NCBI GenBank assembly: GCA_947587115.1
Contig: CANPXY010000023.1
Location: forward strand, 1 to 15,831
DNA length: 15,831 nucleotides
DNA from: an uncultured Bacilli bacterium
GTDB taxonomy: Bacteria > Bacillota_I > Bacilli_A > RF39 > UBA660
Reading direction: 5' to 3'
Shown here one piece after another: positions 6,226 to 14,624 of this stretch. Each line of letters begins with the position of its first letter. Within the stretch, counting starts at the first letter, position 1. A program made the translations under genes and the position numbers. A model generated the notes under the pieces. It did not search any database. It was not told where the DNA came from and saw only the letters and a program-made list of their open reading frames with translations.

Positions 6226-7377
6226 ATGGAATATGATGTAATAATAGTAGGTAGCGGATTTGCTGGGAGTACTTTGGCTAGAAAATTTGCGGACGATGAT
6301 AAAAAAGTTTTAGTTTATGAAAAACGGCCTCAGATTGCTGGAAATATGTATGAAGAAACTTTAGAAAATGGTATAAGAGTTCATAAATATGGACCCCATA
6401 TTTTTCATACCAATAATAAGCAAGTTTTTGATTTTTTAAAGCAATATGGGCCATGGTATTTTTATGAACATAAAGTAGTAGGGAAGATCAAGAATACATT
6501 CGTACCAATTCCTTTTAATTTTAAATCAATTGAATTATTATTTAATGAAAGCGAAGCTAAGGAAATCGAACAACACTTGCTCAAGAAATATAAAGGATTG
6601 AAGACGATCTCGATTTTCGATTTGCTTCACGACTCTGACGATGTAATTCAAAAGTTTGGCTCATTTGTCTATAAAAATGTCTTTGAAAATTACACGGCAA
6701 AACAATGGAGTATTCCTGTAAGTGAGATTGATCAATCTGTAATCAATCGTGTGCCAGTAGTTTTAGGTTACGACGATCGATACTTTCAAGATCAATACCA
6801 ATATATGCCAAAATACGGATATACTAGGATTTTTGAGCGCTTGTTAGAACATAATAATATCAGTATTCGTTTATCCACGAATGCACTTGAAGATCTATCG
6901 ATCAAGGATTCCAAAATTTACTGGAAATGCCAAGAATTTAAAGGGATCATCATCTATACGGGAGCAATCGACGAGTTGTTTCACTATCAATTTGGAGCTT
7001 TGCCATATCGTTCTTTAGATTTAGTTTTTGAAAATTATGATATGAACTATTACCAACCATCTTCAGTTGTCAACTATCCGAATGAAGAAGACTATACCAG
7101 AATTACAGAATTTAAGTATTTTAATGATCAAATTATAGATCACGCTACGACCATTTTGAAAGAATATCCAAAAAAATATAATGTGGAGGATGAAAATTGT
7201 ATTCCATATTATGCCATTATCAGTGAAGAAAATCAGAAAAAATACAATCAGTACTATGAATTGGCCCAAAAAATTCCGAATCTGTATTTATGTGGACGAT
7301 TAGCGGAATATAAATATTATAATATGGACGCCGTGATAGCAAGAGCCTTAGACTTGTATGAGAAAGTAGGAAAATAA
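6226..7377 (+). CDS. glf: UDP-galactopyranose mutase
   Basis: FAD-dependent cytosolic enzyme that converts UDP-galactopyranose to UDP-galactofuranose, the donor for galactofuranose in bacterial surface glycans. It is 383 aa, the normal length. Evidence: the N-terminal FAD fold VIIVGSGFAGS (G9-S-G11-F-A-G14) followed by acidic YEKRPQIAGNMYEE; YGPHIFHT around His58; the substrate region KQWS, INRVPV (Arg175) and LPYRSLD; and the C-terminal FAD motif LCGRLAEYKYYNMDAVIARAL. The ATG at 6226 is the first in frame. The best ribosome site, AAAGGAA (6202-6208), is 17 nt away, which is long, so translation initiation may be weak or use the GGG at 6221. It is first in a three-gene operon, ends one base before the GT2 gene, and lies under the G10 promoter. 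All core motifs are intact. Confidence 0.97.
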   Translation: MEYDVIIVGSGFAGSTLARKFADDDKKVLVYEKRPQIAGNMYEETLENGIRVHKYGPHIFHTNNKQVFDFLKQYGPWYFYEHKVVGKIKNTFVPIPFNFKSIELLFNESEAKEIEQHLLKKYKGLKTISIFDLLHDSDDVIQKFGSFVYKNVFENYTAKQWSIPVSEIDQSVINRVPVVLGYDDRYFQDQYQYMPKYGYTRIFERLLEHNNISIRLSTNALEDLSIKDSKIYWKCQEFKGIIIYTGAIDELFHYQFGALPYRSLDLVFENYDMNYYQPSSVVNYPNEEDYTRITEFKYFNDQIIDHATTILKEYPKKYNVEDENCIPYYAIISEENQKKYNQYYELAQKIPNLYLCGRLAEYKYYNMDAVIARALDLYEKVGK

Positions 7378-7378
7378 A

Positions 7379-8125
7379 ATGAAGAAAAAGATACAGATAA
7401 AAGAATGTTTATATATTGTGATGCCAGCATACAACGAGGAAGCAAATATTGAAGAGATTGTCAAAAGTTGGCAGAAAGTATTAAAGTTTGGAAATGCAGA
7501 TTCCAAGCTTGTCATAGCGGATAGTGGGAGTAAGGATCGAACCCATGCCATATTAAAAAGATTGCAAAAAACCTATCCAGAGCTTATAATTTTATCGAAA
7601 GGGTTAAAACAACATGGCCCCAAGCTTATTGAACTATATCACTATGCCATTGATCAAGGAGCCGATTGGATTTTCCAAACTGATTCAGATGGGCAGACCA
7701 ATCCGGATGAATTTGAAAAATTTTGGAGTTTAAGAAACCAATTTGATGCCATTTTAGGAAACCGAGTCGTAAGAGGCGATGGAAAATCTCGAAAATTGGT
7801 TGAGGATATCTTATGTAAAATATTAAGAGTGATTTTTGGTGTTAAACTACAAGATGCAAATGCGCCTTTTCGATTAATGAAATCCTCTTTGGTAAATAAA
7901 TACATTGATCGTTTTAAGAACGATTATAATTTACCAAATGTCATGCTCAGTGTTTTCTATAAATTCTATGATGAGAATGTCACATTTGAAGAAATTACAT
8001 TTGAGCCTAGAAAAGCAGGCGTCAATTCAATTAATTTTAAAAAGATTATGAAAATAGGGATTGCTTCTTTAAAAGATTTTAGAAACTTTAAAAAGGATAT
8101 GATAAAAGATGCTAAAAAAATATAA
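7379..8125 (+). CDS. GT2 family glycosyltransferase (polyprenyl-phosphate type)
   Basis: Probably transfers a sugar from a nucleotide donor to a polyprenyl phosphate carrier on the inner face of the membrane. The 248-aa protein is a GT-A fold: YIVMPAYNEEANIEEIV at the N-terminus, LVIADSGSKD, then the metal-binding D102-S-D104 in QTDSDGQ, and the acceptor region LQDANAPFRLMKSS, similar to the D-x-x-x-x-F-R motif of DPM1/GtrB-like enzymes. Unlike GtrB or CsbB it lacks the two C-terminal membrane helices and ends in a Lys-rich helix (about 215-248), so it may bind the membrane peripherally or through its partner. It starts one base after glf and its last 17 bases overlap the next gene, so the three are translationally coupled. 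The donor is unknown; UDP-galactofuranose is suggested only by the neighbour. Confidence 0.92.
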   Translation: MKKKIQIKECLYIVMPAYNEEANIEEIVKSWQKVLKFGNADSKLVIADSGSKDRTHAILKRLQKTYPELIILSKGLKQHGPKLIELYHYAIDQGADWIFQTDSDGQTNPDEFEKFWSLRNQFDAILGNRVVRGDGKSRKLVEDILCKILRVIFGVKLQDANAPFRLMKSSLVNKYIDRFKNDYNLPNVMLSVFYKFYDENVTFEEITFEPRKAGVNSINFKKIMKIGIASLKDFRNFKKDMIKDAKKI

Positions 8126-9971
8126 GAGTTTAATTTTATATGGAATTTTTGGTGTTGCTACCACTTTGGTTAATATAGGTTCCTATTTTGTATGTGCTGA
8201 ACTTTTGCATTTTGGAGTTTTAATAAGTACAGCTCTTGCATGGTTCATTGCCGTACTGTTTGCTTATGTTACCAATAAAATATGGGTATTTGATAGTAAA
8301 ACTCGTCAATTAAAAGACATCGTAAGAGAAAGCGTCTCGTTCTTTGGCTGTAGAATTTTAACGGGCTTGTTAGATCTTGCGATCATGTATGTCTTTGTTG
8401 AGAGGCTTCAATTGAACGCGATGGTCATGAAAACACTTGCGAATGTCTTAGTCATTATTCTTAATTACATTGCTAGCAAATTATTTATATTTAAAAAGAC
8501 GGATCAACAAGGTGAGCGAATTAAATATAACCCCAAAGAGTTGTTAGCGATACTCATTATTTTAACGCTTGCAGTGATCTTTGCAATGAACGCTCCGTTG
8601 TATTTTCTCGAACAGGGTGTTTTCTCTACAGATTCAAATGTTTTTCGCTTTTTTGGTAAGATGATGCAACAAGGTTATATGCCATATTTAGATTTATTTG
8701 ATCACAAAGGTCCTATTCTATATTTGATCAATTATATAGGATATATTTTAAGACCAACAAGCGGAATTTGGATTCTAGAGACGATCGGTTTATTTGTAAC
8801 GTTCTTGTTTATATATAAAACTGCTAGATTAAAAACTAAAACATTTACATCCATACTTGTCTTATTATTGTCGATTATAAATTTATTTTTCTATTTTGAA
8901 AGCGGAAATTTAGTAGAGGAATATGCTTTGCCTTTTATAACCATATCACTTTATATTTTTATAGATTATCTATTAAACGGTCATGTAAACAAATGGCGTC
9001 TAATCGTCTGTGGTGCTTGTTTAGCAAGTGTTGCTCTACTTAGAGTCAATATGATTCCTTGCTGGATTGTCTTTTGTTTTGCGATCTTTATAAAGTGTAT
9101 AAAAGAAAAGAATTATAGACAATTAGGAAATTACCTCTTACATTTCATCATAGGAATTTTGCTTGTAGTCGTTCCCGTTTTTGCTTGGTTGATTTCTAAA
9201 GGCGCTTTTAAAGCTTTTTTCGAGGATTATATTATATTTAATATGAAATATGCTTCGATGTTTGGCATTAGTGCCAAATGGGATGCATTATTTATATTCT
9301 TTAATAGCACTATGATCTTAGTGGCTGTATTTGCAAATGTATATGCAATCATTCGTGAGAAAGATAAGACCGTCTATCTATGGAATTTAGTATATATATT
9401 ATTATCACTCGTGATGGTTGCTTTATCTGGTAGAGCTTATAGCCACTATGGAATGATTTTAATTCCAGCTTTAGTAGTTCCGTTGACATATTTTGTTCAC
9501 GTAATTTCTGCTGATGAACACAAGGGATTATCTGCGATGGTATTTGTATATTTACTTGCCAGTATCGTTGCCCCGCAGTGGATCACGTTGGTAAGTAAAG
9601 GAACTACATTATACAAGGCCTTAAATAACAATACGTTTGCGATCACAGAAGATGTCCAAACGATCAAAGATTTAGTAACAACCCATTCTGATAAAGACGA
9701 TCGAATTACGGTCTATGGCAATTGGGATTATATATATCTTATTACGAATCGATTGTCGGCCTCTAAATATTCTTATCAGTATCCGATAAGCGAAGTTGAT
9801 TCAAAAAGACAAGAGGAATACTTTGCCGATTTAGAAAAAAACAATCCCAAATTGATTGTTGTTCAAGAAGGACATCATGATGAATTTATAAAAAATTTTA
9901 TTGAAGACAATGATTATGAAGAGCTTTGGAATAAGGACGAAAAAATCTTTGTATATTTGCAAAACCGTTAA
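8109..9971 (+). CDS. GtrA flippase fused to GT-C glycosyltransferase
   Basis: A 620-aa membrane protein in three parts. Residues 1-130 are a GtrA-like domain with four membrane helices (YGIFGVATTLVNIGSYFV, TALAWFIAVLFAYVTNKIWVF, a segment near 80-97, and NVLVIILNYIASKLFIFKK), the family thought to flip lipid-linked sugars. Residues 145-500 are a multi-helix GT-C enzyme of the PMT/ArnT type, with a likely catalytic Asp175 (FSTDSN) and D195-L-F-D198-H-K-G-P after the first helix. Residues 504-620 are a soluble extracellular domain (TVYGNWDYIYL, PKLIVVQEG). In three-component systems these roles are normally separate proteins. The start at 8109 lies inside the GT2 gene (17-base overlap). I infer that it moves a lipid-linked sugar out and adds it to a wall or lipoteichoic polymer. 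Acceptor unknown. Confidence 0.9.
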   Translation: MLKKYKSLILYGIFGVATTLVNIGSYFVCAELLHFGVLISTALAWFIAVLFAYVTNKIWVFDSKTRQLKDIVRESVSFFGCRILTGLLDLAIMYVFVERLQLNAMVMKTLANVLVIILNYIASKLFIFKKTDQQGERIKYNPKELLAILIILTLAVIFAMNAPLYFLEQGVFSTDSNVFRFFGKMMQQGYMPYLDLFDHKGPILYLINYIGYILRPTSGIWILETIGLFVTFLFIYKTARLKTKTFTSILVLLLSIINLFFYFESGNLVEEYALPFITISLYIFIDYLLNGHVNKWRLIVCGACLASVALLRVNMIPCWIVFCFAIFIKCIKEKNYRQLGNYLLHFIIGILLVVVPVFAWLISKGAFKAFFEDYIIFNMKYASMFGISAKWDALFIFFNSTMILVAVFANVYAIIREKDKTVYLWNLVYILLSLVMVALSGRAYSHYGMILIPALVVPLTYFVHVISADEHKGLSAMVFVYLLASIVAPQWITLVSKGTTLYKALNNNTFAITEDVQTIKDLVTTHSDKDDRITVYGNWDYIYLITNRLSASKYSYQYPISEVDSKRQEEYFADLEKNNPKLIVVQEGHHDEFIKNFIEDNDYEELWNKDEKIFVYLQNR

Positions 9972-10018
9972 AAAGTTTCAAGTCAAAGATAAAACGTTAA
10001 AGAAAAGTGTAAATGTCG

Positions 10019-10049
10019 AAGAATGATCTTGAAAGATCGTTCTTTTTTT
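10019..10049 (+). terminator. Terminator of the glf operon
   Basis: An 11-bp stem (AAGAATGATCT / AGATCGTTCTT, one T-G pair) with loop TGAA, followed by seven T. The loop and descending arm also hold the -35 box of the next promoter. Confidence 0.92.
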
Positions 10050-10057
10050 CTTATAAT
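10029..10057 (+). promoter_or_regulatory. Promoter of the kinase-Smr operon, embedded in a terminator
   Basis: TTGAAA (10029-10034), a 17-base spacer, TATAAT (10052-10057). The -35 overlaps the hairpin loop of the upstream terminator. Predicted leader is only about 14 nt. Confidence 0.75.
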
Positions 10058-10077
10058 AATAATAGATGGTGATAATG

Positions 10078-10983
10078 ATGAAGGGACTTTGTATAGGACA
10101 TGCTAGTTATGACATTACAATACCAGTAGAAAATTTTCCCAAAGAGAATAGCAAAAATAGAGTAGGAACGACCATTGAATGTGGTGGTGGACCTGCATGT
10201 AACGCTGCTTATTTACTAGCTAAATGGGGAATGGACATTAGTTTTGCCGGTGTTGTAGGAGCTGACTTTTATGGTGATAAAGTGGAAGCAGAACTAAAGT
10301 CTATTGGCATGGATATTACGTATTTAGAAAAACAAGCAGGCAAAAAGACGACGACTAGCTATGTGATTGCTACTACATCCACTGGGAAAAGAACCATTTT
10401 GACTTCACGTGATCAGGAGTTGCATTATTCAGGTAAAGAGATTCCTTTGACGCCAGATGTCATCTTAGTCGATGGGGAAGAACTAGAAGTATCAAAAAAT
10501 GTCTTATTAAAAAATAAAAATGCGATTTCGGTTTTAGATGCCGGCCGTGTTCGCGATTCAACGGTTCAGTTGGGCTCTTTGGTAACATACTTGATTTGTT
10601 CTAAAGATTTTGCCGAAGAGTATACCAAAGAGACCATCGATCTCGATCATATAGAGACGTTGATTACAATCTATCAAAAACTGAAAGCAGATTTTCAAAC
10701 CAATGTGATTATCACTTTGGAAGAAGCGGGATGTTTTACGAAACTGGAAGATTATGAAATTTTACCATCAATCAAAGTAGAGGCACAAGATTCCACTGGT
10801 GCAGGAGATATTTTCCATGGCGCTTTTACTTATTTTATCAGTCATAACTATTCACTTCGTACCTCACTCTTGTTGGCCAATGTTACAGGAGCCCTTTCCG
10901 TTACCAGAATAGGAAGTCGAAATTCGATGCCAACTTTAGAAGAAGTCTTGGAAGAAGGGAAACGGCATGCTTTTTTATCCTAA
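10078..10983 (+). CDS. PfkB-family carbohydrate kinase
   Basis: ATP-dependent kinase of the ribokinase/PfkB family that phosphorylates a sugar or nucleoside hydroxyl; the exact substrate cannot be told. The protein is 301 aa from the ATG at 10078, which I prefer because GGTGAT (10068-10073) then lies 4 nt upstream, as in the acetyltransferase gene; ATGs at 10066 and 10075 are also in frame, but the first would overlap the ribosome site. Motifs: N-terminal strand KGLCIGHASYDITIPV, the substrate-side signature ECGGGPACNAAYLLAKWG (residues 34-51), VVGADFYGD, and the C-terminal PfkB signature DSTGAGDIFHGAF with catalytic base Asp244 and the anion hole G-A-G. Its last 17 bases overlap the Smr gene, so the two are co-translated. 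The role of this pairing is not obvious; a link to the preceding glycosylation operon is possible but a terminator separates them. Confidence 0.94.
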   Translation: MKGLCIGHASYDITIPVENFPKENSKNRVGTTIECGGGPACNAAYLLAKWGMDISFAGVVGADFYGDKVEAELKSIGMDITYLEKQAGKKTTTSYVIATTSTGKRTILTSRDQELHYSGKEIPLTPDVILVDGEELEVSKNVLLKNKNAISVLDAGRVRDSTVQLGSLVTYLICSKDFAEEYTKETIDLDHIETLITIYQKLKADFQTNVIITLEEAGCFTKLEDYEILPSIKVEAQDSTGAGDIFHGAFTYFISHNYSLRTSLLLANVTGALSVTRIGSRNSMPTLEEVLEEGKRHAFLS

Positions 10984-11218
10984 TATGCCATCCTTAGATC
11001 TTCACGGAATGGATCGCGAAATTGCTCGAATTACGACGCGAGAATTTCTCTATGATCAGAAAAAAATGAAAAATTATGAAGTTGCCATTATTCATGGAAT
11101 CGGTAGCGGAATATTAAAAAAAGAAGTGCATAATTTATTAAGAACAGAGAAAATTGTAGAGGAATTTAAATTAGACAATTTTAACAGCGGCTGTACGTTG
11201 GTAAAACTAAAGAAATAA
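10967..11218 (+). CDS. Small Smr-domain protein
   Basis: An 83-aa stand-alone Smr domain, the module found at the C-terminus of MutS2 and in SmrB-type nucleases, which cut nucleic acid in recombination control or at collided ribosomes. Signatures: S-L-D-L-H-G at residues 9-14 and I-H-G-I-G-S-G-I-L at 42-50, followed by an amphipathic helix and the closing strand GCTLVKLKK. The usual Arg after the H-G-x-G-x-G motif is Lys here. The ATG at 10967 has AAGGGA six bases upstream, inside the kinase gene. No MutS core is present nearby, so this is a free Smr protein and not a truncated MutS2 by any visible sign. Nuclease activity is inferred from the family, not shown. Confidence 0.88.
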   Translation: MLFYPNMPSLDLHGMDREIARITTREFLYDQKKMKNYEVAIIHGIGSGILKKEVHNLLRTEKIVEEFKLDNFNSGCTLVKLKK

Positions 11219-11219
11219 T

Positions 11220-11248
11220 TTGACAAATAAGAAACTCTATGGTATAAT
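11220..11248 (+). promoter_or_regulatory. Strong consensus promoter of the surface-protein operon
   Basis: TTGACA (11220-11225), 17 bases, TATAAT (11243-11248), with a TG extension at 11240-11241. Both hexamers are perfect. It starts two bases after the Smr stop codon, and no terminator separates the operons, so read-through from the Smr gene is also possible. Confidence 0.9.
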
Positions 11249-11277
11249 ACCTGCCATACAGAGGGGGAATGAAAAAT

Positions 11278-12642
11278 ATGTATACAGACGAATTAGTTGA
11301 AAAAAGAAGATTTCCATTTAGAGATTTTCTACTTAAACTTATTTTAGTAGTAGTATTCGTATTGCTACTCGTTTGGTTGTTGCCAAAATTTATGGCACCA
11401 GTGGCTACACCAAAAGTAGATTTGACGCCACTTACTAGCCAGATCTTCGCAGACAATTTAAAGAGAATGCAGGATGCTGCAACAAGTTACTATACGACAG
11501 AACGTTTACCTAAAGAAATAGGTGACAAAGATACGATGACTTTGCGTGATATGATCGCTAAGAATTTGATTATTCCGTTGATCGACAAAGATGGCAAAGT
11601 TTGTGATCTTGACGGATCTTATGTAACAATTACGAAATTGGATACAGAATATTTGATGAAGGTAAACCTCAAGTGTGGAGACCAAGAAGATTATGTTCTT
11701 GTCCATATGGGATGCTATAACTATTGTGATTCATTTATCTGCGCTAAAAGAGATGAAGAAGTAGTGAACACACCTACGAAACCACCAGAACCACAAAAAG
11801 ATACACCAACGAATCCAGAACCAACACCAGAGTATTGTCCAATTACTAGTTGTGCTGCAAATCAGACCCTCATAAATCCGGGTTCAAAAGATTGTTATTG
11901 TAAAGATGACCCAATTCCAGAAGAGAAGCCAAATTATGAATATGAATACCAAAAATGGATTGGTGCTACTTACTCAAAATGGGATGCATGGTCTAATTGG
12001 ACGATTTATGTTGATGCAGATGGCATCCAACCAATTTCTTGTGAAGATAGTGATCCAAATTGTTTAAAACGAATTGAAGTAAAACAAGAAAGAAAGCAAG
12101 TTGGTACCTATCCAAAATCTTATCTACAAGCATATCAATCTGAAGAGCCTAGCTTATCTTATACAGAGACATGGTGTTCAGAGTGGAGCTATGAAAAATA
12201 CGGAAACACAGTATATGCGAAAAAAGGTGGAGCTTGGGTCGATCGCGGTATATTTACTTACGATAATCCACCACAAGATACGCCAACAACTTATTACGAA
12301 CTTGTAGGATCCAATTATTTAGCATGTGATGATGCTTGTCAAACATTACCAAAATTTACATTTAGAAAATGGGAATATACAGGTGAAACTGTATCTGTAA
12401 CAGATCATCCTAATATTGCAGTGTCATGTGCTACAAAGAGCACCAAAAAAGTTACAGTATATGTAACACGATATAAAACAGTTCAAAGAGAGGAACCAGC
12501 ATATGCGGACGTCAAGTATTATCGAATTCAGACTAGAAAACTTCTAAATCAAGGTAAAGCCGACATCAAGTGGAGTTATTACAACGATACCAACTTGTTG
12601 AACAACGGTTACAAATATACTGGTAACTCAAGAAAGAAATAA
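11278..12642 (+). CDS. Membrane-anchored surface protein with pilin-like domain
   Basis: Function unknown. I choose the ATG at 11278 (10 nt after the AGAGGGGG site); the ATG at 11269 is only one base from it. 454 aa. A short basic N-terminus is followed by one membrane helix (about 19-38, LKLILVVVFVLLLVWLLPKF), so the rest should be outside. Residues 52-156 resemble the C-terminal part of Firmicutes pilin-like proteins: helix DNLKRMQDAATSYY, LRDMIAKNLIIPLIDKDG, then C-D-x-x-x-S-Y-V-T-I-T-K and L-K-C-G-D. A Pro/Thr-rich linker (163-186) leads to a Cys-rich patch (Cys187, 192, 206, 208), a Trp-rich segment (KWDAWSNW) and a Tyr-rich C-terminus. At least eleven Cys point to extracellular disulfides. 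There is no LPxTG. It shares a strong promoter with the gene that starts 14 bases later. Confidence 0.8.
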   Translation: MYTDELVEKRRFPFRDFLLKLILVVVFVLLLVWLLPKFMAPVATPKVDLTPLTSQIFADNLKRMQDAATSYYTTERLPKEIGDKDTMTLRDMIAKNLIIPLIDKDGKVCDLDGSYVTITKLDTEYLMKVNLKCGDQEDYVLVHMGCYNYCDSFICAKRDEEVVNTPTKPPEPQKDTPTNPEPTPEYCPITSCAANQTLINPGSKDCYCKDDPIPEEKPNYEYEYQKWIGATYSKWDAWSNWTIYVDADGIQPISCEDSDPNCLKRIEVKQERKQVGTYPKSYLQAYQSEEPSLSYTETWCSEWSYEKYGNTVYAKKGGAWVDRGIFTYDNPPQDTPTTYYELVGSNYLACDDACQTLPKFTFRKWEYTGETVSVTDHPNIAVSCATKSTKKVTVYVTRYKTVQREEPAYADVKYYRIQTRKLLNQGKADIKWSYYNDTNLLNNGYKYTGNSRKK

Positions 12643-12656
12643 GAGGTGAGATCATA

Positions 12657-14624
12657 ATGAACGGAAAGAATATTTCTGATATAGACTTTTTTGCTCAAGA
12701 GAAAAATGGCAAAAAAGAATGGTTAGCCGCTGTCTATTTTAAGACAAATAAATCGCCTGTTCTTCTAACTAAGAAGGATGCACTTCCTTATTTAGAGGCT
12801 GTAGCTGAAGCCAATGGAATTGATCCAAAAAGTAATACAGCAATTAAGCAACTTCAAGAGAAAAAATTATTTCATTCTGTATCTATTCAAGATGCCAAAG
12901 CAAGATTTGACTTTATCAATCTATCATTACAAAAAAAGAAGGCAGATCAACTTACAAAAAAAGCGAAACCATCTCTTGCCAAACGTGCTATTAGTGGTGT
13001 AGTGATTGCTGGTGCAGCACTCATAACAATTCTTTCACTACGAGGATGCAGTATTAAGAAAAATGAAAAAGTAACAAATTCTCAATCTTATTCTAGTTCT
13101 CAATTTGATCAATTATTAGCGCAGCTTTCTGAAGGAACGAAGAAAACAGCAGTATCGAAAGTTCAAACGACGTTGAAAAGCTTTAACGATCGTCTATCGC
13201 CTAGTATTATGAAAGATGGAGAAGATCGTCTTCTTGCTCATTCATGGGATGAAAATATAGCAGCTTATCTAGCATTTAATGATTTTACAGATGAACAATT
13301 ATTTGAAATCTTTGATACTTATAAGATTGATGGTAATGAACTTTATGATTTATTAAAATTATCTAATAGCAAAGAAATGCTCTACTATGCACGAGCTACG
13401 GAGCCATCTGGCAGAGGTGCTCTAATTAACTCTGAAAAAGGGCAAGCATTCTTCAACAAATATGAAGAGCTAATTATAAACTTCAATCTTGCTTCAACAA
13501 AAGAAGACAAAGTAGCCATAGCTAAACAGTTCTATGCAATGGTAAGGGAAGATTTCCCAATTCAAAGTGAAGATCAGATTGGCTTTATTCATACCGATAA
13601 AGGCTATGAAGATTATGCTTATGCCGTAACACCAATGATTTCTGCAATGGAAGTTATGACTCGTAATATTGGCGTAAATTTAAACAATACCGAAATTAAA
13701 TATTTCAATGAACTTGGTATGTGTAATTTTGCTCAAGAAAAACTTGCAAGATACCAATCACAATTAGAACAAAGACAAAGTATTGAAATTGCTAAAGACG
13801 AACTTCGTGCTGAATATGAGGTTAAAAAAGATGCCGATGGTAAACTTCAAATCCAAGAGATTGTTCCATACGAAGAGTTGCGTGAAGCAGGAATCGCTTC
13901 TGTCGATCATTATGATTTGTCAGAAGAGAAAAATGATGTTGGTCTAATCGAAGGATGGTGGGATAGTGCTACCGTAGACACCATTGGAAAACAAGCAGTT
14001 AAACAATCTGCATCAAAAGGTAGAACTACTACGACAACTACAACACCATATAAAAAACAATTGACCGAAGCAGAGGTTGCCAAACAATCTCCTGCAATTC
14101 AACAAGAAGTACAGAAACAGAAAGATGCAATCAACGCTCAAATCGCAGAGGAAAATGCCAAAGCTAAACAAGAGTCTGATCGTAAAAAAGCTGAACTTGA
14201 AAAGCAAATCCAAGAGGAAAAGAAAAAATTAGAAGAACAAGTTGAAAAAGACAATGCATGGATGAACGATCATTCCTCTAGTTCGTCTAGTTCATCTAGC
14301 GGAAGCAGCGACTCTGAAGCACCAAAACGTCCTACAGTAGACGATGTAGATCCTCATATTGATGTTGATGATCAATATGTCGATGAAGATGGTAATTTAA
14401 AATTTGATGGTCCGATCTATGATAGTGAAGGAAACATTATCGATAATCCATCTGCCAAAGCTACTAAAAAAACAGCTACTTTTGGAACGACAACTTTTGT
14501 AGTAGATAAAAGTGGTTTATATGTTCCAGTAAGTGCCGAAGATGTAAACAATTATGTAAATGGTTTAGCGAATCCAACTTCTGTAAATTCAGTCAATACA
14601 GCTAATTCTAGTAAAACCAAGTAA
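12657..14624 (+). CDS. Bitopic surface protein with coiled coil and low-complexity tail
   Basis: Function unknown; no family recognised. 655 aa from the ATG at 12657, preceded by AGAGGTGAG. Residues 1-108 should be cytoplasmic: a compact start (DIDFFAQEKNGKKEWLAAVY) and a Lys-rich stretch. A single membrane helix follows (about 111-129, AISGVVIAGAALITILSL). Residues 130-455 form a mostly helical extracellular region with a Trp-rich end (GLIEGWWDS). Then come seven Thr (457-463), a charged coiled coil (about 470-535), nine Ser (540-548) and an Asp-rich segment (DDVDPHIDVDDQYVDEDG), and a final Ser/Thr/Asn tail. The Cys131 just after the helix is not preceded by a normal lipobox. There is no LPxTG. 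The Thr and Ser tracts may be flexible, possibly glycosylated spacers. It is second in the operon and probably acts with the preceding protein. Confidence 0.78.
   Translation: MNGKNISDIDFFAQEKNGKKEWLAAVYFKTNKSPVLLTKKDALPYLEAVAEANGIDPKSNTAIKQLQEKKLFHSVSIQDAKARFDFINLSLQKKKADQLTKKAKPSLAKRAISGVVIAGAALITILSLRGCSIKKNEKVTNSQSYSSSQFDQLLAQLSEGTKKTAVSKVQTTLKSFNDRLSPSIMKDGEDRLLAHSWDENIAAYLAFNDFTDEQLFEIFDTYKIDGNELYDLLKLSNSKEMLYYARATEPSGRGALINSEKGQAFFNKYEELIINFNLASTKEDKVAIAKQFYAMVREDFPIQSEDQIGFIHTDKGYEDYAYAVTPMISAMEVMTRNIGVNLNNTEIKYFNELGMCNFAQEKLARYQSQLEQRQSIEIAKDELRAEYEVKKDADGKLQIQEIVPYEELREAGIASVDHYDLSEEKNDVGLIEGWWDSATVDTIGKQAVKQSASKGRTTTTTTTPYKKQLTEAEVAKQSPAIQQEVQKQKDAINAQIAEENAKAKQESDRKKAELEKQIQEEKKKLEEQVEKDNAWMNDHSSSSSSSSSGSSDSEAPKRPTVDDVDPHIDVDDQYVDEDGNLKFDGPIYDSEGNIIDNPSAKATKKTATFGTTTFVVDKSGLYVPVSAEDVNNYVNGLANPTSVNSVNTANSSKTK

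Noticed and set aside
12101..12307. Plus-strand alternative frame inside the pilin-like gene
   Set aside because: No ribosome site or recognisable product; overlaps a well-supported gene.
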